Assembly: GCF_009807005.1 (NCBI RefSeq)
Contig: NZ_WUBR01000002.1
Coordinates: 62,001 to 126,000 of the forward strand
DNA from: Aurantiacibacter rhizosphaerae
Lineage (GTDB): Bacteria; Pseudomonadota; Alphaproteobacteria; Sphingomonadales; Sphingomonadaceae
Direction: 5' to 3'
DNA length: 64,000 nucleotides
The notes under the pieces are model-generated. The model worked only from the letters and a program-made list of their open reading frames with translations. It was not told the origin of the DNA and did no database searches. A program made the translations under genes and the position numbers. Each line of letters begins with the position of its first letter. Position 1 is the first letter of the stretch. This document shows, in pieces, positions 54,701 to 63,762 of the stretch.

Positions 54701-55893
54701 CGCAAGCCAGCAAAATCATCCGCATCGCTGCCAAGGGCGATGGCGTAACCGCCAATGGGCAACATGCCCCCATGGCCGCACCCGGCGATCTGTTATTGCC
54801 GGATGGCTCGCTGGAGCATGGCCCCCATCACGTGAGCCCCCCGTGCCGCCATTTCGGCACCTGCGGCGCATGCCAGTTGCAGCATTGCGACGAGGGCGCG
54901 CTGGCGGATTTTGTGCGCAATCGCGTGGTTTACGCAGCGCAGTCACAGGGGATGGAGCCAGAGACCGTTACCGCGCCTGCCATGTCCCCGCCATTCTCCC
55001 GCCGCCGGGCCAGCCTGCGGGCTATCAATGGCGGTGGCCGCCCGCTAATCGGCTTTACGCAGGCGGGATCGCACAAGGTCGTCGACATGCAGGAATGTCA
55101 CGTCCTGCACCCACGCCTGTTTGCCGTCGTCAACAGCCTGCGCGGCTACCTTGGCCGGATCAAGGGCCGCTATGCCATCGGTATCGAGATGACGCTGGTG
55201 GATCAGGGCGTGGACCTGAATATCAGCGGCTTCACTCCTGAAGGGCTGGAGCAGACAGAAAACCTGCTGGATTTCTGCCGGGAACATGGACTTGCGCGCG
55301 TGACGCTGGATCACGGTTACGGCGCGGAAAGCTTCTGGGAGCCGGAGCCTGTTACCATCACGCTGGGCGGGGTGCCCGTGGCATTTCCGCCGGGAGCCTT
55401 CCTTCAGGCGACCGCCGATGGCGAAGCCAGTCTGGTGGCGGCGTGCCAAGAGTGGCTGAAAGGTTCGGCAAAGATCGCGGATCTGTTCGCCGGGCTGGGC
55501 ACATTCGCGCTGTCATTGTCCGGGGTGTCCCATGTGCTGGCAGCAGAAGCTGACATGGCGGCGATATCCGCGCTGCGCAGCGTCGCCAATCGCATGCAGC
55601 AACGCATCGAATGCGCGCACCGAGACCTGTTCAGAAATCCGCTGCGGGCAGAGGAGCTGGCCGAATTTGACGCGGTAATTCTCGATCCGCCGCGCGCCGG
55701 TGCACGCTCTCAAGTGGAGCAAATCGCCAAGAGCGGGATCGAGCGGGTGGTGTATATCAGCTGCAACCCGTCAAGCTGGGCGCGTGATGCGGCGCAGCTG
55801 AAAGAAGCGGGCTACACTCTGGCAGAGCTACGACCCGTGGGGCAGTTTCGCTGGTCCACCCATGTGGAACTTGCCAGCCTGTTTGTCCGCTAG
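54697..55893 (+). CDS. RlmD/RumA-type 23S rRNA (uracil-5-)-methyltransferase
   Basis: The 398-residue enzyme has an N-terminal iron-sulfur set in PCRHFGTCGACQLQHC, a SAM motif DLFAGLGTFALSL, DPPRAGA and the catalytic cysteine in YISCNPSSW. It methylates a uridine at C5 in RNA, probably 23S rRNA; whether U747 or U1939 is targeted cannot be read here. A TRAM domain appears to be absent or reduced at the N-terminus. The stop codon overlaps that of the convergent hydrolase gene by CTAG. Confidence 0.88.
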   Translation: MTQASKIIRIAAKGDGVTANGQHAPMAAPGDLLLPDGSLEHGPHHVSPPCRHFGTCGACQLQHCDEGALADFVRNRVVYAAQSQGMEPETVTAPAMSPPFSRRRASLRAINGGGRPLIGFTQAGSHKVVDMQECHVLHPRLFAVVNSLRGYLGRIKGRYAIGIEMTLVDQGVDLNISGFTPEGLEQTENLLDFCREHGLARVTLDHGYGAESFWEPEPVTITLGGVPVAFPPGAFLQATADGEASLVAACQEWLKGSAKIADLFAGLGTFALSLSGVSHVLAAEADMAAISALRSVANRMQQRIECAHRDLFRNPLRAEELAEFDAVILDPPRAGARSQVEQIAKSGIERVVYISCNPSSWARDAAQLKEAGYTLAELRPVGQFRWSTHVELASLFVR

Positions 55894-56672
55894 GCCAGCG
55901 ATTTCATCATCGAGACAATCTGGTCCTCAAGCCATTCATGGTCGGATGGCTCGCTGAAACCGTGGTCAGCTCCCTCGCGAACCGTGACGACCTCTTTGCC
56001 GATGGGATAATTCGTGTGGAAGGCCTGCGCGGTGCGGTCTCGCCCGGCCAGCATGATCTGCACATCGCCATGGAATGCCGAAATGCCGTCTGCCAGCGCC
56101 TGCCCGAGTTGTGACGTGGTGCTTTTCCCGGCGATGATTTGCCTCACGCCCCCGGCAACGCCTGCGATCGAGATCTTGCCGGTCAGCAATCGTGCCACCT
56201 CGCGCGGATTGCGCAGCTTTTGCAGATAGCGCGCCTTGATCGCATCAGGCGGAGCATCCTGCGATTGCGCGTCATCGAAAGTCCAGGGATTTGCCAGCGC
56301 CAGCGCATCAACGCCGAAACCTTCGCCCAGCATGAGGGCGGCTGCACCGTCGCAGTTGCCATAGGCCACGATGCGGCGAACAGCAGGAAATTCCCCGCGA
56401 AAGCAGGCGAGGGCGGCCCTTATATCCTGCTGCGACTGTCTGAAGCCAGCGTCTGTCCCGCTGCTGTCACCCACCCCGCGCCTGTCAAACCGGAACACGG
56501 GGAAACCACGCGCTGCGATGCGGGAGGCCAGGCTGGCGTGCCCGCCAAACGCGCCACTTCGCGGTTCACTGCCACCGCTGACGATCAGCAGGCCCACCTC
56601 GCCATCGGCGGTGTCGAGCGTGCCAACCAGCGTCTCTCCCTCGCATGAAAATGTGACGTGGTGCCGCTTCAT
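55890..56672 (-). CDS. Exosortase A system-associated hydrolase 1
   Basis: The 260-residue alpha/beta hydrolase has the pattern GLLIVSGGSEPRSGAFGGH, VFRFDRRGVGDSSG and a C-terminal ADHGFSEPSDHEWLED histidine. It matches the first of two small hydrolases found with XrtA polysaccharide clusters; its substrate is unknown. A GNCDGA segment stands where a serine nucleophile elbow is usual, so a cysteine may take its place. ATG at 56672 overlaps the hydrolase 2 stop (ATGA). Confidence 0.85.
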   Translation of the reverse strand: MKRHHVTFSCEGETLVGTLDTADGEVGLLIVSGGSEPRSGAFGGHASLASRIAARGFPVFRFDRRGVGDSSGTDAGFRQSQQDIRAALACFRGEFPAVRRIVAYGNCDGAAALMLGEGFGVDALALANPWTFDDAQSQDAPPDAIKARYLQKLRNPREVARLLTGKISIAGVAGGVRQIIAGKSTTSQLGQALADGISAFHGDVQIMLAGRDRTAQAFHTNYPIGKEVVTVREGADHGFSEPSDHEWLEDQIVSMMKSLA

Positions 56673-57328
56673 CGCAGGCGCTCCATAATGATATCGGCCA
56701 GTCTTTGCGCCTGTGCAGGATCGTGGCCGGGTTCTGCACGAAGCCACAGCCCGCCGCCGCCCACATCGCCCTGTGCAATCTGCTCGGCATCCTGAGCGGG
56801 CTTGGCCGCTTCCAGCTCGCCGATCATCTGCGGGCCGATATCATATCCGCCCAGGCGCAGCCCTTCCGCCAATCCGCTCGCCAACAGGCCATCGCGCGTT
56901 TCCGTACGCCCCTGTTCGCTGGCGATCATCACCTGCGCGCGCAGCATCGCTCGCAGCAGGCCGGAGCCTGCAACGGGCGCGTAATGCATGGCAGACAGAT
57001 GGGCCGGCGCGACCAAAGCGCCGCCGCGCATGGTGAGCACATGGGTCGCGCCAAAATGGTGGGCCGCAGCATCAATGGCTGCGCGCCAGCTATCAAGCGA
57101 CTGACGCTCCAGGTCCTCAAGGCTTTCATTCGTGCCTGGCAGATCGGGCAGGAAGCAATCGATGTCGCCTGCATCCAGCCTGCGCATAAGCTCCACCGTG
57201 AAATGGCGCAGCTTGTTGCCTTCTTCGAACAGGGCAGGGATCACGAGTACCCGTTTTTCGCGCTGCCTGTCGAAAGACAGCGCATATTCACTGGAACCTG
57301 AAGGGGAGGGCCAGAGACCCGTCAGCAT
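56669..57328 (-). CDS. Exosortase A system-associated hydrolase 2
   Basis: The 219-residue protein has the start pattern RVLVIPALFEEGNKLRHFTVELMRRL and DCFLPDLPGTNESLE, typical of the second XrtA-linked hydrolase. A canonical GxSxG is not seen; LTMRGGALVAP occupies the elbow position, so catalysis may be absent or altered. It lies 6 nt after the ACP gene and overlaps hydrolase 1 by ATGA. Confidence 0.83.
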   Translation of the reverse strand: MLTGLWPSPSGSSEYALSFDRQREKRVLVIPALFEEGNKLRHFTVELMRRLDAGDIDCFLPDLPGTNESLEDLERQSLDSWRAAIDAAAHHFGATHVLTMRGGALVAPAHLSAMHYAPVAGSGLLRAMLRAQVMIASEQGRTETRDGLLASGLAEGLRLGGYDIGPQMIGELEAAKPAQDAEQIAQGDVGGGGLWLRAEPGHDPAQAQRLADIIMERLR

Positions 57329-57334
57329 GGCTGA

Positions 57335-57628
57335 TCAGCCGTTGCCGCGCTTTTCGTTGAGGAAGGCCCGCAGGGAGCCAAAGGTTTCCAGCATCTCTCC
57401 GTCCACATCGTCATCCTCGATAATAATGTCGAGGCGATCTTCCAGCTCTGTAAGAAGGCCTGCCACGGCCATCGAATCGAGTTCGGGAAGATGGCCAAAC
57501 AGGCCGGATTCGTCGCCAAGCTCTGCAATACGCTCTGCCGATAGGCCCAGCACATCGGCCAGAACCTGTCGCAGGAGGAGATCGGTCTCCTCGTTCTGCT
57601 CAGTAGGGGCGGGAAGATTGGACGCCAT
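57335..57628 (-). CDS. Acyl carrier protein of the XrtA-associated cluster
   Basis: The 97-residue acidic protein has an ACP fold with the phosphopantetheine serine at Ser52 in ELDSM, in place of the common DSL. It would carry an activated acyl or amino-acyl group for neighbouring enzymes. ATG at 57628 begins the conserved helical domain; an upstream extension overlaps the GNAT gene. It sits 13 nt after that gene. Confidence 0.88.
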   Translation of the reverse strand: MASNLPAPTEQNEETDLLLRQVLADVLGLSAERIAELGDESGLFGHLPELDSMAVAGLLTELEDRLDIIIEDDDVDGEMLETFGSLRAFLNEKRGNG

Positions 57629-57641
57629 AACATCTGCGGCA

Positions 57642-58628
57642 CTAGACACCGTTTGATCGAGAAACAAGCTTTCGGATCTCGGCCTTGGCAATATATGGCC
57701 AGTTCAATGGCGATCCGGCGCGCAGGCAGGTCAGCCGCCACCGCGTGCGCACCTGCTCCATCCAGTCACGCTTGTATGGATCGTCCCCCGTTCCAAAATC
57801 CACCCATTCCACGCCGTCGGTATCGATCACCCGCTGAAACAGGGCGGCCGTCAGCGTAGTGCCGGGGGAAAGCTTTTGCGCATCCGTGCGATGGGCCAGC
57901 TTGTGGATGTAGGCCGTGCCGCCATCCACGGTCCAGAACTGGGCAGCCACGGGCGCGCCATCGTGATGGGCAATGGCAAAGCGATATCGCCCCGCCTCAC
58001 TTTCATTGATGGCGAAATTGCGCAGCAATACCGGATCGCCTTCCTCCGGCTTCCAGCTCTCGGCATAGATTGCCTCATACTCGACCCACTGCCCTGCATC
58101 GAACTGCGTGGACAGGGTTACGTCCACCTTCTTTGCCTTGCGTTTCAACGTGTTGCGCAATGCTCCGGGACGATCGGCAAAGAATTCGGCGTAGCTGCGG
58201 CCCGCAACGTGCAGCACGTGATTGGTATCGCAAGGCTCCACAATCACGCGCCAACCGGTGTGGTGGAAGGCGTGGCTCAGCCGATCCAGCGTGCCATCCT
58301 CTGCTGGCAGCTTGGTAAAGGTTACGCGATGGGTATGCGTGGCAAGATCTTCGGCCAGTTCTTCCAGCAGGGTGTGATTGGCAAGGCCATTGGTTTGCAG
58401 CTCTCTCCAGGTGAAAGCGTACCAGTTGGTCAGTGCTTCCAGCCCGTCCTTTCCCTTTCGCAAGGGGAGCGCGATGCCTGCCCTGCCTTCCTGCGCCATC
58501 GCCAGCAGCGGCTTCAGCCCGCTGTTTTCCAGCAGCGCAAACCATTCCACACGCGCAAACGGATGTGCGCCAGACCAATCCAGGCCTTGCAGATCGTTAA
58601 CCGTGTGGTGATAGCTGATGGCCGTCAC
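57642..58628 (-). CDS. GNAT / FemAB-like acyltransferase of the XrtA-associated cluster
   Basis: The 328-residue protein has a C-terminal GNAT domain of the BioF2/Acetyltransf_6 type (RYRFAIAHHDGAPVAAQFWTVDGGTAYIHKLAH, WVDFGTGDDPYK). It is expected to transfer an acyl group to a sugar or amino group of the polysaccharide. The start is GTG. It begins 24 nt from the start of the divergently transcribed ligase gene, leaving little space for two separate promoters. Confidence 0.82.
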   Translation of the reverse strand: MTAISYHHTVNDLQGLDWSGAHPFARVEWFALLENSGLKPLLAMAQEGRAGIALPLRKGKDGLEALTNWYAFTWRELQTNGLANHTLLEELAEDLATHTHRVTFTKLPAEDGTLDRLSHAFHHTGWRVIVEPCDTNHVLHVAGRSYAEFFADRPGALRNTLKRKAKKVDVTLSTQFDAGQWVEYEAIYAESWKPEEGDPVLLRNFAINESEAGRYRFAIAHHDGAPVAAQFWTVDGGTAYIHKLAHRTDAQKLSPGTTLTAALFQRVIDTDGVEWVDFGTGDDPYKRDWMEQVRTRWRLTCLRAGSPLNWPYIAKAEIRKLVSRSNGV

Positions 58629-58652
58629 GAAAAAGCTTGCTCCAGGAATTCA

Positions 58653-60155
58653 ATGCCAATTGCGCCCGACCCCACACCCCGCCCGCTCGATCACCTCGCC
58701 ATGCGGGGAAATGATGCGGACACAGCGCTGGTCTTGCGCGGGCACACGCTTAACTGGAATGGTTTAAGAACCCGTATCGCCCAGCTTGCAGGCTGGCTGG
58801 CAAAGCAGGTCCCCACAAAGGGTGCGAGGGTGGCGACATGGGCGGCCAAGGGCGAACTCACGTGCCTGATGCCGCTTGCCGCAGCGCGCGCAGGCATGGT
58901 GCATGTGCCCATCAATCCACTGCTGAAACGCGCGCAGGTTAAGCATATTCTTAACGATTGCGGCGCCAGCCTGCTGATCGGGAATGCCGCGCGTCTTGCC
59001 GCTTTGGAAGATGGCGACATCCCGCCTTCCTGCACTTCCCTGGAAGATATGCTGGTGCTGGACGCCAGCAAGGATGCGGCACCGCTGTCAGACCCCTCGG
59101 ATGCCGATCCCGATGATCTTGCCGCCATTCTCTACACCAGCGGCTCTACCGGGCGGCCCAAGGGCGTGATGCTGAGCCACGCGAACCTGTGGCTGGGCGC
59201 GGTTAGCGTGGCGCATTACCTGGAAATGGCGCGCGATGATGTGACGCTGGCGGTCCTGCCGCTCAGCTTCGATTATGGGCAGAACCAGCTGCTTTCCACA
59301 TGGTATGCAGGCGGCAGCGTGGTGCCGCTGGATTACCTCACCCCGCGTGACGTCATCAAGGCATGCGGCCGCCATGGCATCACCACGCTGGCCGCGGTTC
59401 CGCCCTTGTGGATACAGTTGCTGGGGCAGGATTGGCCGGAAGACGCGGTGACGCCAATGCGGCGGCTTACCAACAGCGGCGGAGCCCTCACCACGGATCT
59501 GGTGCGCGGCCTGCGTCAGCTTTTCCCGCAAGCGCGGCTGTACCCGATGTACGGATTGACCGAGGCATTTCGATCCACCTATCTCGATCCCGATCTGGTG
59601 GACGATCATCCCACATCCATGGGCCGCGCCATTCCCTTTGCGGAAATTCTGGTGGTGGACGATGCGGGCGAAATCGCCAGCGAGGGGGAGCTGGTGCACT
59701 GCGGGCCGTTGGTGGCGCAGGGCTATTGGCAGGATGCAGAACGAACGGCACAGCGTTTCAAACCGGTGCCGCGCGGATCGCAATATGGCGGCATGGCCGT
59801 GTGGTCTGGCGATAATGTTCGCCGGGCAGACGATGGCTTGCTGTATTTTATCGGGCGTGATGATGCGATGATCAAAAGCGCAGGCAACAGGATCAGCCCG
59901 CAGGAAATAGAGGAGGCCGCCATCGCCACGCCATTTGTTGAAGAGGCGGTTGCCTTGGGCATCCCGGATGAAAAGCTGGGCCATGCCATTCACCTGGTTG
60001 TGCGCGGTGACGGGGATGATGATGGCTTGCGGGGTGCATTGCGCCGGGAACTGCCCAATTTCATGCAGCCATCGGTGATCCGCTGGCTGGATGCCATGCC
60101 GCTAAATCCCAATGGCAAGATAGATCGCGCCCGTTTGGCGAGGGAAGCAGCGTGA
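58653..60155 (+). CDS. Acyl-CoA ligase (AMP-forming), exosortase A system-associated
   Basis: The 500-residue adenylate-forming enzyme has the core motif YTSGSTGRPKG, MYGLTEA and the late Lys region PLNPNGKIDR. It would activate a carboxylic acid for loading on the nearby ACP. AGGA is 6 nt before the chosen ATG; the long open frame upstream is antisense to the GNAT gene. It overlaps the decarboxylase gene by GTGA. The acid used is unknown. Confidence 0.92.
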   Translation: MPIAPDPTPRPLDHLAMRGNDADTALVLRGHTLNWNGLRTRIAQLAGWLAKQVPTKGARVATWAAKGELTCLMPLAAARAGMVHVPINPLLKRAQVKHILNDCGASLLIGNAARLAALEDGDIPPSCTSLEDMLVLDASKDAAPLSDPSDADPDDLAAILYTSGSTGRPKGVMLSHANLWLGAVSVAHYLEMARDDVTLAVLPLSFDYGQNQLLSTWYAGGSVVPLDYLTPRDVIKACGRHGITTLAAVPPLWIQLLGQDWPEDAVTPMRRLTNSGGALTTDLVRGLRQLFPQARLYPMYGLTEAFRSTYLDPDLVDDHPTSMGRAIPFAEILVVDDAGEIASEGELVHCGPLVAQGYWQDAERTAQRFKPVPRGSQYGGMAVWSGDNVRRADDGLLYFIGRDDAMIKSAGNRISPQEIEEAAIATPFVEEAVALGIPDEKLGHAIHLVVRGDGDDDGLRGALRRELPNFMQPSVIRWLDAMPLNPNGKIDRARLAREAA

Positions 60156-61378
60156 AGGCGTTAGGACCAATTCCCGTAGGATATGCAGCAAAAGATGGCG
60201 AGCTGGCCATTGGCGGACGCACGGCCAGCGCGCTGGTGAAAGAGGCTGGCGATACACCGCTGTTCGTTTATTCGCGCGATCTGATCCGGCAGCATATGGC
60301 TGATCTTCGCGCCGCCATGCCTGACCGGCTGAATATACATTATGCCATGAAAGCAAACCCATACGGGCCCTTGCTGGAATTTATCGCAGATCTGGTGGAC
60401 GGGCTGGATATCGCCTCCGCTGGCGAATTGCAGCAGGCTCGCGAAGCAGGGTATACCCCCCGCGAAATCAGCTTTGCAGGTCCCGGCAAGCGTGACCGGG
60501 AACTGTTCGCCGCGATCAGGGCGGGCGTTACGCTCAACGTTGAATCGGAGAACGAGGCGGATCGCGCTCTGCAGATCGGCAGGGATCTGAAAGTTGCTCC
60601 GCGTCTGGCCATCCGCGTCAATCCCAGTTTCGAATTGCGCGGATCGGGCATGAAGATGGGCGGCGGGGCAAAGCCGTTTGGCGTGGATACTGCGCTTGTT
60701 CCGGCGCTGGCCCGCAAAATCGTGGATGCAGGGGCGAACTGGCGCGGCTTTCACATCTATTCCGGTAGTCAAGCGCTGGATGCGGATGCCATTATCGAAA
60801 GCCAGGGCCACGTGCTGGATGTCGCTGCCGAACTGGCGGGCGAAGCGGGCGTTACCGTGCCGCATTTGAACATGGGTGGCGGCTTTGGCATTCCCTATTT
60901 TGACAAGGACACCCCGCTGGATATCGCCGCGGTGGGCGCCGCGCTGGAACAGCGGCTTGGCGACCTGCCGCAAATCCTTTCCGAAACGCAGTTCGCAATC
61001 GAGCTTGGCCGGTATCTGGTTGGCGAGGCGGGCGTCTATCTTACCCGCATCGTGGACCGGAAGGTGAGCCATGACACAACCTATCTGATCACCGATGGCG
61101 GCCTGCATCACCAGCTTGCCGCCTCCGGCAATTTCGGCACTGTGGTGCGGCGCAACTATCCCGTGGCCATCGCCAATCGCTTTGATGCAGAGGCGCAGGA
61201 AGTGGTCAACGTGGTGGGCTGCCTGTGTACGCCGCTGGACCGGTTGGCCGATGCCGCCAGCCTTCCGCGCGCCGAAGTGGGCGATCTGGTCGCCGTCTTC
61301 TGCGCCGGAGCATATGGGGCAAGCGCCAGCCCGGCAACCTTCCTTGGGCAAGGGCCGGCGCAGGAAATGCTCGTCTGA
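60152..61378 (+). CDS. PLP-dependent decarboxylase, exosortase A system-associated
   Basis: The 408-residue fold-III enzyme resembles diaminopimelate/ornithine decarboxylases. The PLP lysine is Lys67 in HYAMKANPYGP, and GGGFGIPY, the phosphate-binding glycine loop, and VVGCLCTPLDRL are visible. It is typical of XrtA clusters and may generate an amine for polysaccharide modification. GTG overlaps the ligase stop. Confidence 0.92.
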   Translation: MKALGPIPVGYAAKDGELAIGGRTASALVKEAGDTPLFVYSRDLIRQHMADLRAAMPDRLNIHYAMKANPYGPLLEFIADLVDGLDIASAGELQQAREAGYTPREISFAGPGKRDRELFAAIRAGVTLNVESENEADRALQIGRDLKVAPRLAIRVNPSFELRGSGMKMGGGAKPFGVDTALVPALARKIVDAGANWRGFHIYSGSQALDADAIIESQGHVLDVAAELAGEAGVTVPHLNMGGGFGIPYFDKDTPLDIAAVGAALEQRLGDLPQILSETQFAIELGRYLVGEAGVYLTRIVDRKVSHDTTYLITDGGLHHQLAASGNFGTVVRRNYPVAIANRFDAEAQEVVNVVGCLCTPLDRLADAASLPRAEVGDLVAVFCAGAYGASASPATFLGQGPAQEMLV

Positions 61379-61419
61379 CGCGAGCTTCCAAACCCGTCCC
61401 ACTTTAGGACAGGTCTTCT

Positions 61420-61445
61420 CAAAACCCGCCTCCAGCGCGGTTTTG
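61420..61445 (+). promoter_or_regulatory. Hairpin in the leader before the export gene
   Basis: CAAAACC (61420-61426) and CGC pair with GCG and GGTTTTG (61439-61445), with a bulged C. There is no U-tract after it. It lies in the 195-nt gap between the decarboxylase and export genes, so it may separate two transcripts or fold in the export leader. Confidence 0.4.
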
Positions 61446-61573
61446 GGGCTGAAGGCTAACGCAATGTTCACCCTTTTTGGCGAGAACCCCCATCGGATCC
61501 CAGGGGTGGATTGTCTGTGCAGCCTGACCGGGCTGTTTCAGCCGCCCACCAAATATTCGCGAAGGACGCATCT

Positions 61574-62218
61574 ATGCGCACGAAAAAGCCCGTCTGTCTC
61601 CTCCTTGCTTCGGCAAGCCTCGCTATTGGCCTTTCCGGCTGTAGCACGGGCGCTGCCGGACCGGAGCTGGAGCCTGCGCGCTTTGTGGCCATGCAGGAGG
61701 GGCCGGGCGAGGAATACGTCATCGGCCCGCTCGATCAGCTGACCATCCACGTGTGGCGCAACGATGAACTGGGCGCGGAAGTACAGGTGCGCCCCGATGG
61801 CCGCATCACCACGCCGCTGGTGGCGGATATGCCCGCCGTGGGCAAGACGCCCACCATGCTGGCAGAGGACATTCGCCTGCAGCTTTCGCAATATATCGAA
61901 GAGCCGCTGGTGACCGTTATCGTCAACGAATTTGCGGGCACTTTCAGCCAGCAGGTGCGCATAGTGGGCGCCACGGCGCAGCCCGCATCGCTGCCCTATC
62001 GCGCCAATATGACGCTGCTGGATGCGATGATCTCCGTCGGCGGGCTTTCGGAATATGCGGCAGGCAATCGCGCCAAGCTGATCCGGTTTGACCGGCAGAG
62101 CGGACAGCAGCGCGAATTTTCGTTGCGCCTGTCCGATCTGCTGCGCCGCGGCGATAGCGAGGCGAACGTGATGCTGCGCCCCGGCGACGTGATCATCATT
62201 CCAGAGAGCATGTTCTAG
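61574..62218 (+). CDS. XrtA-associated polysaccharide export lipoprotein (Wza-like)
   Basis: The 214-residue protein has a lipoprotein signal with lipobox LSGC, a poly_export domain (YVIGPLDQLTIHVWRNDELGAEVQVRPDGRITTPLV) and a SLBB-like segment VRIVGATAQPASLPY. It forms the outer-membrane channel for exopolysaccharide. AAGGA is 7 nt before the ATG; an upstream extension without this site was discarded. Confidence 0.92.
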   Translation: MRTKKPVCLLLASASLAIGLSGCSTGAAGPELEPARFVAMQEGPGEEYVIGPLDQLTIHVWRNDELGAEVQVRPDGRITTPLVADMPAVGKTPTMLAEDIRLQLSQYIEEPLVTVIVNEFAGTFSQQVRIVGATAQPASLPYRANMTLLDAMISVGGLSEYAAGNRAKLIRFDRQSGQQREFSLRLSDLLRRGDSEANVMLRPGDVIIIPESMF

Positions 62219-62233
62219 GGAAGGGATGCAGCT

Positions 62234-63751
62234 TTGAACCAGCTTCTCGAAGAATTGCGTGCAGGCATGTGGGCGATCTGGAATCGCCGCTGGCTGGCGC
62301 TTGGCATTGCCTGGGGCGTCTGCCTGCTGGGTTGGCTGGTGGTTGCGCTGATACCCAACAGCTATGAAAGCGAGACGCGCATTTTCGTGCAGCTTGACGA
62401 TGTGCTGGCCGAACAGATCGGCATCGGCGCAGGCAGCCGCGCGCGGGATATTGATCGCATCCGTCAGACATTGGTGAGTTCGGTAAACCTGGAAAAGGTA
62501 GTCCGCTCCACCCGCCTTGGCGACAGTGTGACATCGCCCACCGAAATGGAACGCGCGATCGAGGGGCTCACCAAAGATATCGAAGTGGTGAGCGAAGGCG
62601 AGAACATCTTCGAAATCTCCGCCGTCAGCGGCAGGTCCGACCTGTCCGACGCCGAGAACGCAGAGCTGGCGCAAGTGATCGCGCAGCGCATGATCGATAT
62701 CTTCCGCGAGGAGAACCTGGGCGGTGCGCGCGGCGAAATGCGCGATTCGATCGAATTTCTGAACCAGCAGCTTGCCCAGCGCGAGGCTGAGCTTGAGGCC
62801 GCCGAGGAGCGCCGCCTGGCGTTCGAATCCGCCAATCCAGACCTGATCGGCGGCGCGCAGGCCATTGCCAACCAGCTTACAGCCACGCGCGCGGCATTGC
62901 GCTCCGTGGAATCGGATCTTGCCGCATCGCAAGGCGCGCTTGCCGCATTGGAAGGCCAGATCGCCAGCACGCCGCAGACTATCATCACTCCCGGATCGGG
63001 CGGCCCGCAGGCATCGCTGGCGCAGGCCCAGGCAAACCTTGCCGCGATGGAAGCGCGCGGTTTGACCGATGAGCATCCCGATATCGTCGCGGCGCGCCGC
63101 ACCGTTGCGTCCTTGCGCGAGCAGGCGAAATCCGCCGGACCTGCCGGTGGCACCACCAATCCTGCCTACAGCACGCTGCAATCCATGCGGGTGGAGCGCA
63201 TGTCCAATGTGCAATCCCTGCAATCGCGCGCTGCTGCCTTGCGAGCCGAAATCGCCTCCATCACTGCTAGCCAGATGCGTGAACCCGGCGCCGCGGCGGA
63301 AGCCCAGCGCATCAGCCGCGATTACGATGTGCTGCGCGAACAATATGACCAGCTTCTGCAAGATCGCGAAGAACTGCGCCTGCGCGGGCAGGTGGAGAAC
63401 GAGCGTAGCGCCGTGCAGTTCGAAGTCGTCGATCCGCCCACCACGCCGCGCCTTCCGGCTGCGCCGAACCGCCCGCTATTGCTACTGGGCGTGCTGATCG
63501 TAGGCTTGGGGGCGGGCGCGGGCACTGCATTTGCATTGAGCAAGCTTGGCTCCACCTTCGCCACGGCCAGCCAGCTGGAGCGTAGCTTCGGCCTGCCTGT
63601 CATCGGCACGATCTCACACACTTTCACAGAGGCTGGCCGCGAGTTGCGAGCCAAGCGCCTCAAGTATTTCGCCGCCGGGGTCAGTGGCCTGGGCGTCTTG
63701 TTCGTCGTGCTGATGGGCGTTGAATTCGTCCAGCGCGGCATGGTGGCGTGA
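62234..63751 (+). CDS. XrtA-associated polysaccharide chain-length determinant (Wzz-like)
   Basis: The 505-residue inner-membrane protein has a first membrane segment at about residues 20-40, a long periplasmic coiled-coil region (about residues 170-390) and a second segment near residue 415, with an unusual further hydrophobic segment at the C-terminal end (about 480-500). It sets polymer length together with a tyrosine kinase. The start is TTG, with AGGGA 7 nt upstream. Confidence 0.9.
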   Translation: MNQLLEELRAGMWAIWNRRWLALGIAWGVCLLGWLVVALIPNSYESETRIFVQLDDVLAEQIGIGAGSRARDIDRIRQTLVSSVNLEKVVRSTRLGDSVTSPTEMERAIEGLTKDIEVVSEGENIFEISAVSGRSDLSDAENAELAQVIAQRMIDIFREENLGGARGEMRDSIEFLNQQLAQREAELEAAEERRLAFESANPDLIGGAQAIANQLTATRAALRSVESDLAASQGALAALEGQIASTPQTIITPGSGGPQASLAQAQANLAAMEARGLTDEHPDIVAARRTVASLREQAKSAGPAGGTTNPAYSTLQSMRVERMSNVQSLQSRAAALRAEIASITASQMREPGAAAEAQRISRDYDVLREQYDQLLQDREELRLRGQVENERSAVQFEVVDPPTTPRLPAAPNRPLLLLGVLIVGLGAGAGTAFALSKLGSTFATASQLERSFGLPVIGTISHTFTEAGRELRAKRLKYFAAGVSGLGVLFVVLMGVEFVQRGMVA

Positions 63752-63762
63752 AGGACAGCGCG

